From positions 1-64,000 of the forward strand of contig JAPJBO010000065.1 in the NCBI GenBank assembly GCA_030068145.1: a stretch of DNA of 64,000 bases, in the 5' to 3' direction. Position 1 is the stretch's first letter. Each line of letters begins with the position of its first letter. The position numbers and the translations under genes are program-made. Below the pieces are notes generated by a model, which made no database searches, had not been told where the DNA came from, and saw only the letters and a list, made by a program, of their open reading frames with translations. Below, piece by piece: positions 42,620 through 52,975 of the stretch. Origin of the DNA: Diplonema papillatum (taxonomy: Eukaryota; Euglenozoa; Diplonemea; Diplonemida; Diplonemidae).

Positions 42620-42708
42620 ATGTCAGCCCTGTCCCGCCTTCCCCCCAGCGCGGTGCGCTTCAAGGGGTTCAACCCTTCCGACCGTGACATCCGACCCTCT
42701 CTCTTGTA
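42620..42708 (+). CDS. Possible short first exon
   Basis: ATG at 42620 opens 29 codons (beginning MSALSRLPPSAVRFKGFNPS), which reach CTCTCTTG|GTAAGC-like sequence at 42705-42711 that would serve as a splice donor. If so it could be the first exon of the exonuclease gene downstream. No acceptor can be fixed by eye, and no family is recognised. Confidence 0.2.
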
Positions 42709-43138
42709 AGCAATGCGGCATCCTCAGCTTTACCAAGCCGAGCAATGACCCTAGGTTCTCTTTCTTGCTTTGCCCCGCTCTACTTCTCCCTTCCTGCGTT
42801 CCCCGAGTCACGTCGCCGTTTATCGCGAGAATCGTCCACCTGAAACGGACCTCACCCAACTGAAAGCGATGACGCGCGCGTTTCGTTGTTATCCACACGC
42901 AAATGTGTGAGAAACTGAGCCCTGACGCACGCGTCCATCGTGTAGGTGTAGATGATCAGCAGCCTGTAGGTAAACAGACTTTGACCCTCCTTCAGGAACG
43001 AGCGCTTTTTGTATTTCTTGTGTTACCAATGCCGTTGTTGGTACTAAATAGTAGTAGTTGGCAGCATGACAGTTTCGCACAAGCAAAAAAAAAAAAAAAC
43101 ACCATTCAAAGGTAGGAGGGGGAAGCATCCTCCAAAGG

Positions 43139-44497
43139 ATGAACATTCGAATCAATGTGGCCGTGGTCGGCAGCGCCTCCTTGTCGCCAGCGACGACGAA
43201 GGTGCTGCGAACGCGTGTGCTGAAGCTCAAGCAAGGCGACACCGGGGTGAGGAGGCCCTCCCCACCGGACCCGTCGCAAGGCAACGCCGCCGCCGCGAAG
43301 CTGCTGCGCAGGCGCTGCAACCCGCGGCTGACGCACGCGTCGGTCGCGCGGATGTACGCCGCCCGCGGCATCGCCCTCGCGACCGCCGTCTCGCGCGCCG
43401 GCGACCCGGAAAAAAGCCACGAAGCTCCGGCCGCCACCGCCATCAACCTAATCAAGGCCACCCTACCCCCCGCCCAGCCCCTGCTGCCGCTAGCCCGGCC
43501 GCACGCCCCCGCCGCGGCATCTGACGGTCTACGGAGGGACGGGATCGTGAAGACGGCCCACGGGCCGGACCCTGGAGGCAGGACCTGGCGGAAGTCTGGA
43601 TCTGCGTGCCTCGTGGACGCTTCGATCTACTTTTTCAAGGCGTACCACTCGCTTCCGACGGGCGTGTGGAGCACCGCTGCCGGGCAAGACACCAACGGAG
43701 TGTACGGTTTCGCTGCGTTCTTGCTGAGGCTGCTCGAAGCGGAGCGGCCGAGGGTGTTCGTCGCATGTTTCGACGCCAGTTTGCGGACCGGGTTTCGGCG
43801 GATGCTGTACGAGAAGTACAAAGAGACGCGGATGGGCGGCGACGAGGAGGTCGTGTTCAACATCCGGGAGCAGATGAAAGGTTGCGCGGAGTTCGCCGGG
43901 CTGCTGGGGCTGGCGTGCCTGTCGAGCCACGTGTACGAAGCCGACGACCTGATAGCGTCGGCCGCCCGGCAGCTCAGGGCGCACGGCGCGCCGTTCGCAG
44001 TCCTCACGCGGGACAACAAGGACCTGGGGCAGGTCGTCCGCAGGGGCGGCGACTTCTTGTGGGACTACCCGGCCGGCCCGCGGCTGCACCCAGCCGAGCT
44101 CCGCGCCAAGTTCGGCGTGAGGCCGTCGCAGCTGCCCGAGTACCTAGCGCTGGTCGGCGACCCGATCGACTGCATCCCGGGGGTCCCCGGCGTCGGCCCC
44201 ATCACCGCCCGTGCGCTGCTGAACGCCCACGGTGACATCGCGGGGGTCTACCGCAACCTCGGCGCCTCGTCGAAACGCGTGCAGCGGAGCTTGTCGGAGC
44301 ACGCGCAGCAAGTCTGCGTTGCGAAGACTCTCGCCCGGACTGTGTGCGACATCCCGCTAGGGCTGTCTCCCGACGACTTGTGTTGGGACGCGGGCGCTGT
44401 CGATGTCGAGGGCCTGCGTGAATTCTGCACGCGGATGGGCTTTCCCCGCTTGCACAAGCGCATTGAAACCGTCTTGGAACGCGTCCAGCAGGACTAG
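43139..44497 (+). CDS. 5'-3' exonuclease (bacterial PolI/Xni-type FEN domain)
   Basis: A 452-residue frame starts with ATG. Residues about 155-445 form a 5' nuclease of the type joined to bacterial DNA polymerase I or free as Xni/ExoIX. Visible metal-site residues are D160 (CLVDASIYFFKAYHSLP), D212 (ACFDAS), E267-D269-D270 (VYEADDLIA), D292 and D295 (TRDNKDLGQ), and D341/D344 (GDPIDCIPGVPGVG). The last leads into the helix-hairpin-helix clamp GVGPITARALLNAHGDI. Such enzymes trim 5' flaps and RNA primers. All catalytic positions appear kept. The first 150 residues are basic and alanine/proline-rich and not part of the domain. They could be an organelle-targeting extension or noncoding 5' sequence read through. 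The domain type suggests a bacterial or organellar origin. It is intronless within the domain. Confidence 0.8.
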   Translation: MNIRINVAVVGSASLSPATTKVLRTRVLKLKQGDTGVRRPSPPDPSQGNAAAAKLLRRRCNPRLTHASVARMYAARGIALATAVSRAGDPEKSHEAPAATAINLIKATLPPAQPLLPLARPHAPAAASDGLRRDGIVKTAHGPDPGGRTWRKSGSACLVDASIYFFKAYHSLPTGVWSTAAGQDTNGVYGFAAFLLRLLEAERPRVFVACFDASLRTGFRRMLYEKYKETRMGGDEEVVFNIREQMKGCAEFAGLLGLACLSSHVYEADDLIASAARQLRAHGAPFAVLTRDNKDLGQVVRRGGDFLWDYPAGPRLHPAELRAKFGVRPSQLPEYLALVGDPIDCIPGVPGVGPITARALLNAHGDIAGVYRNLGASSKRVQRSLSEHAQQVCVAKTLARTVCDIPLGLSPDDLCWDAGAVDVEGLREFCTRMGFPRLHKRIETVLERVQQD

Positions 44498-45821
44498 TCT
44501 GGTCGATGCAGGCACTATTTGTTCGCCCGGCGGCTCGCCTAAACATACGCTGTGTACACGGTGGGGTCCATCCTCAGAAGCTGGACTTAAGAAGCGGGTG
44601 TCACACCGGCTTTTCGCGTGTGCATTTGCACATGTTTCAGTTGTAGACCCGCTTTTGGGGTCTACAACTGCCTCCCGGACTGTATTGGTAGGTGTCTATG
44701 TAGAGATCGTAACAAGGTCCGCGTGCGTATCCGTCACCCAGAGCTGACCATGGGAGGGGACCTGGAAAACCCCCCCTCGCAGAAGACTTGACGCTCACAT
44801 CAAACATGCGTGAACGGCAGTTTCCTGCCTGACACATTAAACTGAGACTTGTGCCCCTCCGTCCGTCGTCCGTGAGATCCAGCTACTGACTCTCAGACTC
44901 AGACTGTATGCGGCATTCCTTCAGAGTCTGTCGCGACTTGCGTTGACCTGCGCGCCTCTTCCTCTCAGTTTTGTACTTTCCCCCCACTGTACCTCCCAAA
45001 CAATTGCGCTCGCAAGTGAGGCGACCGGACACTCCCCCGGTCCCCGTCTCTCTCGCTCTCTCTGTATCCACCCAGCTGAGTAACAGCATGTCGGAGTTTC
45101 TTTCGCCTTCGTTTTATGCGTTCTTTGCCAAGGCGTTGCGGTAGCATAGCGGTTGTAGGTCAACTACGAGACATGACAGACCCAGGGCGCAGCAATACAA
45201 CCGTCGAAGCGCATCTTGGACGAACACGTGTTGAAAAGCTGCCTCTCACTCCCAGGTGACGCAATAGACCTGGTGGCCAGCATGACCTGCAAGCGACACT
45301 ACAGCGCCGCAATATCGGGACCTGAGAAAAGTGCTCCCCGGCCCGCGGAACGTGCACAAGATGAAAATTGAAAGAGGCGTGCCTGCTGCCACGCTGAACT
45401 TGTTTACAAGTCGGAGACAAGCGGAAGCAGATGTCTCCTCTTCTTCCATCTTGCCATCTTGTACAGGAGCAGCAGACGCGTGTGTACAAGAATGGAAGAA
45501 GGGAGGCATGCGCATTTTCTTCTTTTTGTTTGAGCACCTGCTTTGCAGGAAATAATGTTTGAAGAGAAATCTCAAAGGAGGTGAATGTGCTGTAGCCCAC
45601 ACGGAACACAGGTAAATCTGGGTTTAGTGGCCGGCGTAAGCGTGCCAAGTCAGATTAAGCCTCCTGGCTGTCAGACCTTCTTGGTAGTCCTTCTATGGCG
45701 CGAACAGTGTGTGGGTCGTTTGAATAATGCCTGGTGGTTGGAGCACTACACGACTCTGCAGGATTGGGGGGGTTTGTTAGGGCACGGGCTGCTGGGCGGG
45801 TGGCAGCAGCAGCCGGGGAAA
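44498..45821. other. Intergenic with repeats E, F and B
   Basis: A half copy of element E (44557-44668, left arm only, preceded by TA), repeat F (44780-44860), and an inverted B copy (45519-45645). CT-rich tracts lie at 45045-45065. No other gene. Confidence 0.55.
45519..45645 (-). mobile_element. Retroposon subfamily B, truncated copy
   Basis: The tail reads CTTTTTGTTTGAGCACCTGC, and the core TGCTGTAGCCCACACGGAAC to GTGGCCGGCGTAAGCGTGCC is present. The 5' third is missing. It lies about 180 bp upstream of the CBP20 start codon. Confidence 0.65.
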
Positions 45822-48800
45822 ATGGCGCATCTATACAAAGAGCTCGGAACCGACTCCGCCTACGTCGACAAGAAGCCCATGATCGGCATGCCCGAGCTGG
45901 AAAGGCAGGAGTACGAGCGGAATTACAGGAAGGCCCTCGAGGACTCGACTAGCGGTGTGTATTCTGACCTTGGGTAAGAACAAGCCGTTGACAGCTACGC
46001 GCACAAACAACAAGAAAAGTCGTCGGGGGGGAAAAAAAGGCGGCAAGGCTCTTCAGCTCACTTTTTGACCTCGACCGTTTTTTGCAAGTTCTCGGAAAAT
46101 CCGACGTTGCGCCGCCAGTCCCCCCAGGGGTGGAAACTGAATCTGGCCGGTCTGGGTTTTGGGTTTTATGTTTCCTGGGGGGGGTGGCTTGTCCAGGACA
46201 CCAGCGTTTGTACTTAGAAGAATTCGAGGCCCACCTCACGGTTTTTGTGAAAGTTTGAAGAATGGGGGGTCCGGGGGGCCAAGCCCCCCGGCCGGACGGT
46301 ACGGTACGCCAAGGTACGCCTTCGGCGTTTTTTCGCGTTGATCTTCGGAAACCCAGTGCTTCTAGTGGATGTCCCGAAAACTATACAATATTACAGTATG
46401 TGGCGTATATTTGCGGGAATATCAAAATACAATCATTCCCCGCAAGTTACCCCTCCGAACCTTCAACTCGTATGGGATAGCCGGAACATTCGACATTGTC
46501 TATCATCAGAGGCAGAGTATGCTTGCGGACAACGTCCCGAACGGCAAGACAAGGAAAGAAACTCCGAAGCTGTGCTTTCAATTTTCCCCAGTTCCAGGTC
46601 AGGGTGAGAACCAAAGTGAAAAGTCCTAGCAAGCAAGCCGTCTTCGTTTTACCAAAAATGATTTACGGCCCATTGAAAAACAGAACAGTTCTATTTTATG
46701 TACCAATGGACTCGGGGTACGTACGGCAGTATGGCTAAGACGACGATGACGACGACGACGATGAACATGATGATGATGCTGATGATGATGATGATGATGA
46801 CGACGACACGTTGCTTCGCTTTATGGCCTTGGGCGGCGGACAAGAGGGCGGGCATGACGAGGCACGTTTTCGTTTGCCTTGTGGGACTGCGGGAACAGCT
46901 GCTGAGGAACGATTGTCAGTTGTTGACGGGGCGGGTTTAGTGGCCGGTGTCGTGCGTTTGCCTTGTGGGACTGCGGGAACAGCTGCTGAGGAACGCTTGT
47001 CAGTTGTTGACGGGGCGGGTTTAGTGGCCGATGTCGTGCGGAGGCGTTTGTGTGTTCCCAGTGTATCGGGTTGGTGGGTTTGCTTTCTTTTCGCTGTAGC
47101 CGTAACAACAGGGAGCAGAATAGGCGAAGCAGATGCAGGCTGCGATGGAGCTGCTACGGCAGACGGCGCTGCAGAGGCTGATATGGACCCTCTTGGCCGA
47201 GAAGGGGCAGGTCTTGATTGAGCAGTGTTGGCAGGCGACGACGTAGCTGCGTTGGCGGCTGGGGCAACTCGTGAACGAGCACCCGCGGAAGGGGTGCTTC
47301 TTAGGGTGGCGATGGGCTGCGACGCGGTAGATGCTTTGGCACCCGGGGCAACTTGTGGTCGAGCACCCGCGGAAGGGATGCTTTGAGCTTTCGGCTGCTG
47401 CCCAGGCGATGAGATACAGACTGGTTACACTCGGTTACAGTGGTTACATGCTGGTTACAAGTGGTTACAGCGGTTACATCCCGGTTACAGACTGGTTACA
47501 CTCGGTTACAGTGGTTACATGCTGGTTACAAGTGGTTACAGCGGTTACATCCCGGTTACAGACTGGTTACACTCGGTTACAGCGGTTACATGCTGGTTAC
47601 AAGTGGTTACAGCGGTTACATCCCGGTTACAGACTGGTTACACTCGGTTACATGCTGGTTACAAGTGGTTACAGCGGTTACATCCCGGTTACAGACTGGT
47701 TACAGTGGTCACATGCTGGTTACAAGTGGTTACAGCGGTTACATCCCGGTTACAGACTGGTTACACTCGGTTACAGTGGTTACATGCTGGATACAAGTGG
47801 TTACAGTAGTGGCTGGCCACCAAATACTAGGTGTCTGGTGGCCTTGGGTTTTGGGTTTTATGTTTCCATCTATGGGTCCCCCCACCCTTTCCATGGTTAC
47901 TAGTAAGAAGACGTACGAAAACCAAGACACGAACATAGCTCAAAGAATCGGCTGCAGACTAACATGGAACATCTCCCTTTAAGCTCGTTTCTATTCGTCA
48001 CTACACTGATGCGTCGATCTCTGTCAACACACGTATCACATCAATATATAAGTGGTTAGAGCACTATCTGTCGACCTCTGATCGACGCACCTGTCAGTCG
48101 ACCACGTATCGTACAACTTGTATGCCAGATGGAAGTGACCCACTAGAAACTCAAACTTAACTCGCGCAGTGTACGTCGGAAATCTTGCGTTCGCTGCTTC
48201 GGAGGAAGCTCTGCACGATCTCTTCTCTTCGGTTGGGGTTGTCAAGGACATTATCATGGGTCTCGATCGAGTGACGAAAACGCCCTGCGGATTCTGCTTC
48301 ATCGAATACAACACGCACCGAGAAGCGGAAGACGCAAAGCGGTATCTCAACGGCAGGCGTCTCTGCAACAGGCCGATCCGAGTGGACTGGGACAAGGTAT
48401 CATTTAGTTCCTGTTCACCACCAATCACAGCTTTCGCTGCGGGAGTTGATGTACAATGACCTCATACCCTTCGGGGTGTGCTGGCGTAGATACTGGCGTA
48501 GATACTGGCATAGATACTGGCGTAGGTACTGGCGTAGGTACTGGGAAGTCTTACACTCCCTAAGATGAAATAGTAAACGCTAAGATCGTGTTAGCGCGAG
48601 GATCAAGCATGCATGAGAGGCAGTGTTCTGCGCAAACATTGAGCTAATATTCCCCCCGAAATTCTAAAAGTCTTTTTCTCTTTCCCAGCTTGGGCATCAC
48701 GAAACCTAAACATAATACTATGCGCTCCTATCAAAAAGCCGTCGCAAGGCACCTGACTGAGCGCCTATCGCCGCGAAACACAACTACCAACCGCAGGGCA

Positions 48801-49090
48801 ACGTCCGCAAGGAGAACCGGTACTGGGGACGCGGGGCCACCGGCGGCCAAGTGCGCGACGAGTACAGGAGCGACTACGACCCGGCCCGGGGTGGGCTGGG
48901 CATCCGCACCCTCGAGTCGCTCGGCGGGCAGTTTGTGCGGCCGGAGGCCCGCGTGTACGGCAACTGGGCGTACACACCGTTCAACGTGCACCAGAAGAGG
49001 AGCACCGCCGCGCGCAAGCTGCCCGACATGGACCAAAGCTACGAGGACATGGCCGATGCCGGCGGAAAGAAGCGAAGACGCGACGGGTGA
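45822..49090 (+). CDS. NCBP2: Nuclear cap-binding protein subunit 2 (CBP20), three exons
   Basis: CBP20 binds the m7G cap of nuclear RNAs with CBP80 and acts in splicing and export. Joined exons 45822-45954, 48170-48396 and 48797-49090 give 217 residues. Introns are GT-AG: 45955-48169 (phase 1, GTGTGT...CGCAG) and 48397-48796 (phase 0, GTATCA...CCGCAG). The RRM has RNP2 VYVGNL (45-50) and RNP1 CGFCFIEY (84-91), with the family block IIMGLD between them. After RPIRVDWDK the third exon supplies [20 protein letters not shown] and [13 protein letters not shown], the diagnostic C-terminal tail that orders on cap binding. The last 60 residues are a longer basic extension ending KKRRRDG. The start is the first ATG in frame before the conserved part. 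Exon joins were set by protein similarity and splice consensus, so a few bases could shift. Confidence 0.88.
46738..46806 (+). repeat. GAC/GAT trinucleotide repeat in CBP20 intron 1
   Basis: Runs of GAC and GAT triplets interrupted by a few ATG triplets. A typical microsatellite inside the first intron. Confidence 0.75.
46865..47037 (+). repeat. 84-bp direct repeat in CBP20 intron 1
   Basis: CGTTTGCCTTGTGGGACTGC through GGCGGGTTTAGTGGCCG is repeated once in tandem with two or three changes. A second duplicated block, GAGCACCCGCGGAAGGG, appears at 47278 and 47362, about 85 bp apart. Confidence 0.7.
47419..47811 (+). repeat. GGTTACA minisatellite with higher-order structure, CBP20 intron 1
   Basis: About 38 GGTTACA heptamers are separated by 2-5 variable bases. 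The spacer order (ACT, CTC, AGT, TGCT, AAGT, AGC, TCCC) repeats with a period of about 71 bp, five or more times, with one block deleted. This is a true higher-order array, not a CRISPR: spacers recur and the unit is too short. Confidence 0.85.
48480..48543 (+). repeat. 12-bp tandem repeat in CBP20 intron 2
   Basis: ACTGGCGTAGAT repeats five times with single-base changes. It is followed by repeat F (48598-48660) before the splice acceptor. Confidence 0.75.
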
Positions 49091-50305
49091 CGCCGCGCTT
49101 GCGAGCCGGACGTTACGAGTTTTCGGAAGGGGCACCGGGACCCGGAGCCTCCGTACCCGCTCGATTGACGACCGACGACACCCGCGCCGCTGCACGCCTT
49201 TTCTGCACACGTGCAGCCTGTGAGAGTCTTAACCCTGCAACGAGGCATCTCCAACTTGATAATACACTGCGTTGCGACAACCAAACGAGGAAGATTGCAC
49301 GCACTGCATGCCCTCTGCACACTTGAAGCCTCTGGCGATGCAGACCACGCAACGAATTCATAGTTCGATTGCTGTCCTAGAGCAAACACCACTGCGTGTT
49401 CTCGGCTCACTGAAAGCCTCTGATGGCGTAGGCCAACACGACGGTTGGACCGTAACGCGCTGCACGTCCTTGTCCGCATCTCTTCGACGTCCCGGAAGGT
49501 GCTGTTCCTTCGTGCCCGCTCCGCGCGCCTTGATCCTCAGTTCCAAGGACAAGTCCCGCGCATTACTGGACCACTCCACTGCATGGGGGTCGCGTGTCTT
49601 CAGGATATTCTTCCGGATTGGCGCACTCGAGGCTAATTTTCTCGTGCACGGCGGAAGCGAAATCGTGCCAATCTGTCCCTCAGTATTTGGTACACGCAGG
49701 CCGCGTCCTGGAGTCAGAAAGGTTGTTCACGGGCCTGTGGAAGTGTGGATGAGAGCAGATCTTGAATACAGCAGCAGCGAAGATTCAATTCCTCAACCCA
49801 CGTAGCTTCCGACAAGAACCGGCGGCCGGTCCTTTCAGGCGGTCCAACCGGGACCCTAGCTTTCCGTTTCCGATGCGCAAGGATCGCGTCGACACTCCCG
49901 GCGTCTTGAACGAAATGGAAATGCGTCAAGCGCATCCCTCTTCTCACATATTCTTCTCTCGCCTTCCTCTTCACGGTTCGCTTGCAACTCGTTCGAGACC
50001 CGCGTTCTGCGCCTGTGCCAGCGCTAAGGTGGACGAATTTGCAGCGCGCAACGTTGCTGTCATAAAGTAGTGTATGCGAACGAGTCTGCTACCCAAGTAC
50101 CGGCTCTCCCTCCTCCTCCGCAGCATGGCAAAAGAGAGGCCTTCGGGTGAGCCGTCGTTGCAAGATGTGCTGTTTGCATTCTCGCCGTGCTACAAGGCCG
50201 TAATGAAGAGCATCTGCGAACGGATACGATTGCAAGAGACGGAAGACAAAGCTGCAGAGTGGGCAAACTAGCTGAGATTCAGAGAAGTAAATTGCGCGCC
50301 TGTGA
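49091..50305. other. Intergenic, no gene seen
   Basis: Downstream of CBP20. Several frames of up to 177 codons exist on both strands, but none has recognisable motifs or consistent composition. No repeats of the main families were noticed. Confidence 0.5.
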
Positions 50306-50562
50306 AAAGTGAATGAAAGCATAATTTCGACAGTTACCCCAGTGTCGCCTCCGTTTAGCCCGTGTCAGTCGCCTTTTTGCCTGAAAACGCAAGGCGACAC
50401 TAACACGGGAAGACGGTTCTCAATAGGGTCCCTGCATTTGCATGAGTAATGTCTCATCCTCACCAACGGCTTCCCGTGTTAGTGTCGCCTTTTAGGAAAA
50501 GTTGCCTTTAGGTAGGCGACACTGGGGTAGGTAACTGTCGAAATTATGCTTTCATTCACTTT
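50306..50562. mobile_element. 257-bp MITE-like element with long terminal inverted repeats
   Basis: AAAGTGAATGAAAGCATAAT and the following TTCGACAGTTAC...CCCAGTGTCGCCT at the left are repeated inverted at the right (50520-50562), where four extra bases (CTAC) are inserted. A second nested inverted pair, GCGACACTAACACGGGAAG and CTTCCCGTGTTAGTGTCGC, lies inside. No coding capacity. No certain target duplication. Confidence 0.65.
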
Positions 50563-50777
50563 CAATAGATGCGCGTCATAAGAAGTCTCGGTTAACAGAC
50601 AAAGAGTCGCGAATTAGATCGTCCCTCAGGATCGACGGTGACACAAAAAAAAAGTAGAGCTTCCTACCCCCGCCCACCGACTACACGCACCAAGCTGAAC
50701 ATCACAAACCAAGCAAAAGGTCGAAAGACACCAATCTGTACGTCCCACGGGATCGTCGGAAACACAAAAAGGAAGAA

Positions 50778-52964
50778 ATGGTGCCGCCCCTGGCCTCCGA
50801 GTTCGGGAGCCCCCCCATAAGCCCGGAGCGTGCGACGACTGCCAGCACCAGCGTCGAGCTGCCTGCCGGCTCCGCGCAGTGCGACCCCAGCGACGGCGGC
50901 TCGGCCCCCCGGCCCCGCCCGGCCCCTGGCCGGCAGGAGATCCTGGGCTTCATGAAGTCCCTGCTCCAGGGCGCGTACAACCGCGGCGCCCTCACCAAGT
51001 CCGAGTTCGTGGCCATCGCGAAGGCATCCCTCGCCGACGCTCTCGCGGACCCCGGCTTCGCCGCCCGCGGCTGGCGCTCCCGCGCCGCCGGCGTCGTCCG
51101 CTGGTTCGTGAAGGACCAGAAGCCCGAGCTCTGGGCTCACGACCTCTTCGAAGACAGAGTCGCGCCGGATCCTCCGGAAAAGCTGCACGACTGCCGGCCG
51201 GGCCCGGGTTGCAGCTGGACGAAGGAGGAGGCCGCCCACCAACGCGCACGGCGTGAACGTGACCTGAAGAAGGCGAGCGTCGACAGGATGCATGCAGCCG
51301 GCTCCACGTCGAGATCCCCCACGCGATTGCCGCGGGAATCGTCGCCGGCTAGCGCGCACGGCTTGCACTCTCCCAGGCCCAACACGTACCAGGCGCTGCA
51401 CGCATCGAAGCCCGCCAACCAGCAGCCGACGCCGCCGCAGCGCAGCGCGAGCCCGGCCCGGCCCCCGCTGCAGCAAGTCGCGGCGCCGCCGCCGGGCAAC
51501 GCCCGCGGCTTCTCGCCGGCGGCGCGAAGCGACCCGTTTCCGTACCCAGCGCCGCCGCCCCACCAGCCGCACCCGGCGGCTGAGGGCAAGCATCCCCGCC
51601 GCCTACCCGCGGCGGACGGCCGCCGCGGCTCCCCGCCGCTCTTCGACGCGGCGCCGCCCGTGCAACCGTGGACGCGAATCGATTCGCACGACGAGCTGTA
51701 TCACCAGCTGCAGCAGCAGCAGCAGCAGCGCAGCCAAGCGAACGAGATGTTGCCTGTCGACTGGGTGCCTGGCTGGGCGACCGGATTGGCCGCCAAACAG
51801 TCGAACAGAGCCCCTGAATCAGCAACCGACGAGGGTCTCAGCCGCGATGCGCTTGAGATGATGAACAGCCGGCTGGCTCGGCTCGAGCAACTCTCCCGCA
51901 AGCTCCTGTCCGCGCAGCCTCGGCAGGCCGAGGTGTTCCTGCACGAGCTTCGCAGCTACCACTTCTACGCCACCGTCGCAGCCTCCTCCCCCCCCGCCGC
52001 CGACGCACCGCAGACCGCAACGCCCTGCCCGCTGCTGCTGACGAAGTGCCTGCGCGCCCTCGAGGCCGACGCCAGGGGTTTGGTCGAAGAGTGCGAAGCC
52101 GAGTCGCGCCAGCGGCTCGGCCTCCTCCTCCTCCGCGGGACCCGCGCGGCCGCGCCCGAGGCGGCGGAAAGAGCGGAAAAAACGGGGAAAACGGAAAAGG
52201 CGGCGGACGCGGAAAAAAAAGCGGAACAAACGGAAAAAGCGGAAACGTGCTCGTACCCCTGGCGCGGGGCCCCGGACGTCCGGTCGCCGGCGAAGCCGGC
52301 GCCGTCGTACTCGGGCGGCTTGCAGGCGTGCCCGCAGGAAGACGACCTGCTGCGGCGCGCGCGGCTGGCGGCGGGGCTGCGGCGGGCCTCGGCGCCGGCG
52401 GCGGCGGCGGAAGAGGAGGACGTGTTCACCGCGTCTCCTTTTCGCCCTCCGGCGCTGTCGTTCGCCGCCGCCAGCGACGCGCCCCGCCCTGTCCCGGGCA
52501 CCGCGGCTGGGGGGGGGGGTCTCTCCGCCGACTTGGGCTGGGCCGGCCTCCCGGCGGCGCCGTTCCACCCTCCGGCGCTGTCCTTCGCCGCCGCCCCGCC
52601 GCCGGCGGGCGACTTGCCGCACGCTTTCCCCGGCACCGCGGCTGGTGGGAGCCTCGCCACCGACTTGGGCTGGGCCGGGCAGAGGAGCCCAAGCCCCCGC
52701 CGGGTCTCTTCGGCGGAGCCGCGGCGGGCGGCGGCGTCGGGCGGCCGGGAGGCGAGCGCGCCGCCGAAGCACGACGTGGTCGAATACATCCGGTCCCTGC
52801 TGCAGCCGCTGTACAACTCGGGGGCCATGTCGCAGGCGCTGTTCCTGGACGTCGTCCGCAGCGTGTCGGCGAGCCTCTTCTCCCGCTCGTGGGAGCCCGA
52901 AGGCGACGCGTGGAAAGTCTTCATCCGCACCAGCATAGAGGAACTCGTCGTCGCCGGCGCGTAG
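50778..52964 (+). CDS. 728-residue protein with two similar helical end domains
   Basis: It opens with ATG and has no frameshift. Residues 52-94 (RQEILGFMKSLLQGAYNRGA then LTKSEFVAIAKAS) and 665-728 (HDVVEYIRSLLQPLYNSGAM then SQALFLDVVRSVS) are alike: a helix, a tyrosine/asparagine-glycine turn and a second helix. The pattern recalls the short helical domain at the C-termini of SETD2 (SRI) and PHRF1, which binds the RNA polymerase II tail. That likeness is by eye, so the role is a guess. Between them lie proline/alanine-rich disordered sequence, a glutamine run (about 312-320), a conserved-looking helical part (about 350-450) and a lysine/glutamate repeat (about 455-500). The 3' end is duplicated in tandem just downstream. 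Very high G+C creates long open shadow frames on both strands. Confidence 0.65.
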   Translation: MVPPLASEFGSPPISPERATTASTSVELPAGSAQCDPSDGGSAPRPRPAPGRQEILGFMKSLLQGAYNRGALTKSEFVAIAKASLADALADPGFAARGWRSRAAGVVRWFVKDQKPELWAHDLFEDRVAPDPPEKLHDCRPGPGCSWTKEEAAHQRARRERDLKKASVDRMHAAGSTSRSPTRLPRESSPASAHGLHSPRPNTYQALHASKPANQQPTPPQRSASPARPPLQQVAAPPPGNARGFSPAARSDPFPYPAPPPHQPHPAAEGKHPRRLPAADGRRGSPPLFDAAPPVQPWTRIDSHDELYHQLQQQQQQRSQANEMLPVDWVPGWATGLAAKQSNRAPESATDEGLSRDALEMMNSRLARLEQLSRKLLSAQPRQAEVFLHELRSYHFYATVAASSPPAADAPQTATPCPLLLTKCLRALEADARGLVEECEAESRQRLGLLLLRGTRAAAPEAAERAEKTGKTEKAADAEKKAEQTEKAETCSYPWRGAPDVRSPAKPAPSYSGGLQACPQEDDLLRRARLAAGLRRASAPAAAAEEEDVFTASPFRPPALSFAAASDAPRPVPGTAAGGGGLSADLGWAGLPAAPFHPPALSFAAAPPPAGDLPHAFPGTAAGGSLATDLGWAGQRSPSPRRVSSAEPRRAAASGGREASAPPKHDVVEYIRSLLQPLYNSGAMSQALFLDVVRSVSASLFSRSWEPEGDAWKVFIRTSIEELVVAGA

Positions 52965-52975
52965 GCGTCGTTGTC

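Noticed and set aside
44709-44725. TCGTAACAAGGT resembling the 3' end of 18S rRNA
   Set aside because: Only 12 bases match and the flanks do not continue as 18S; chance similarity.
47419-47811. CRISPR-like array
   Set aside because: Units are 7 bp, spacers recur in a fixed order and the array lies in a eukaryotic intron; it is a minisatellite.
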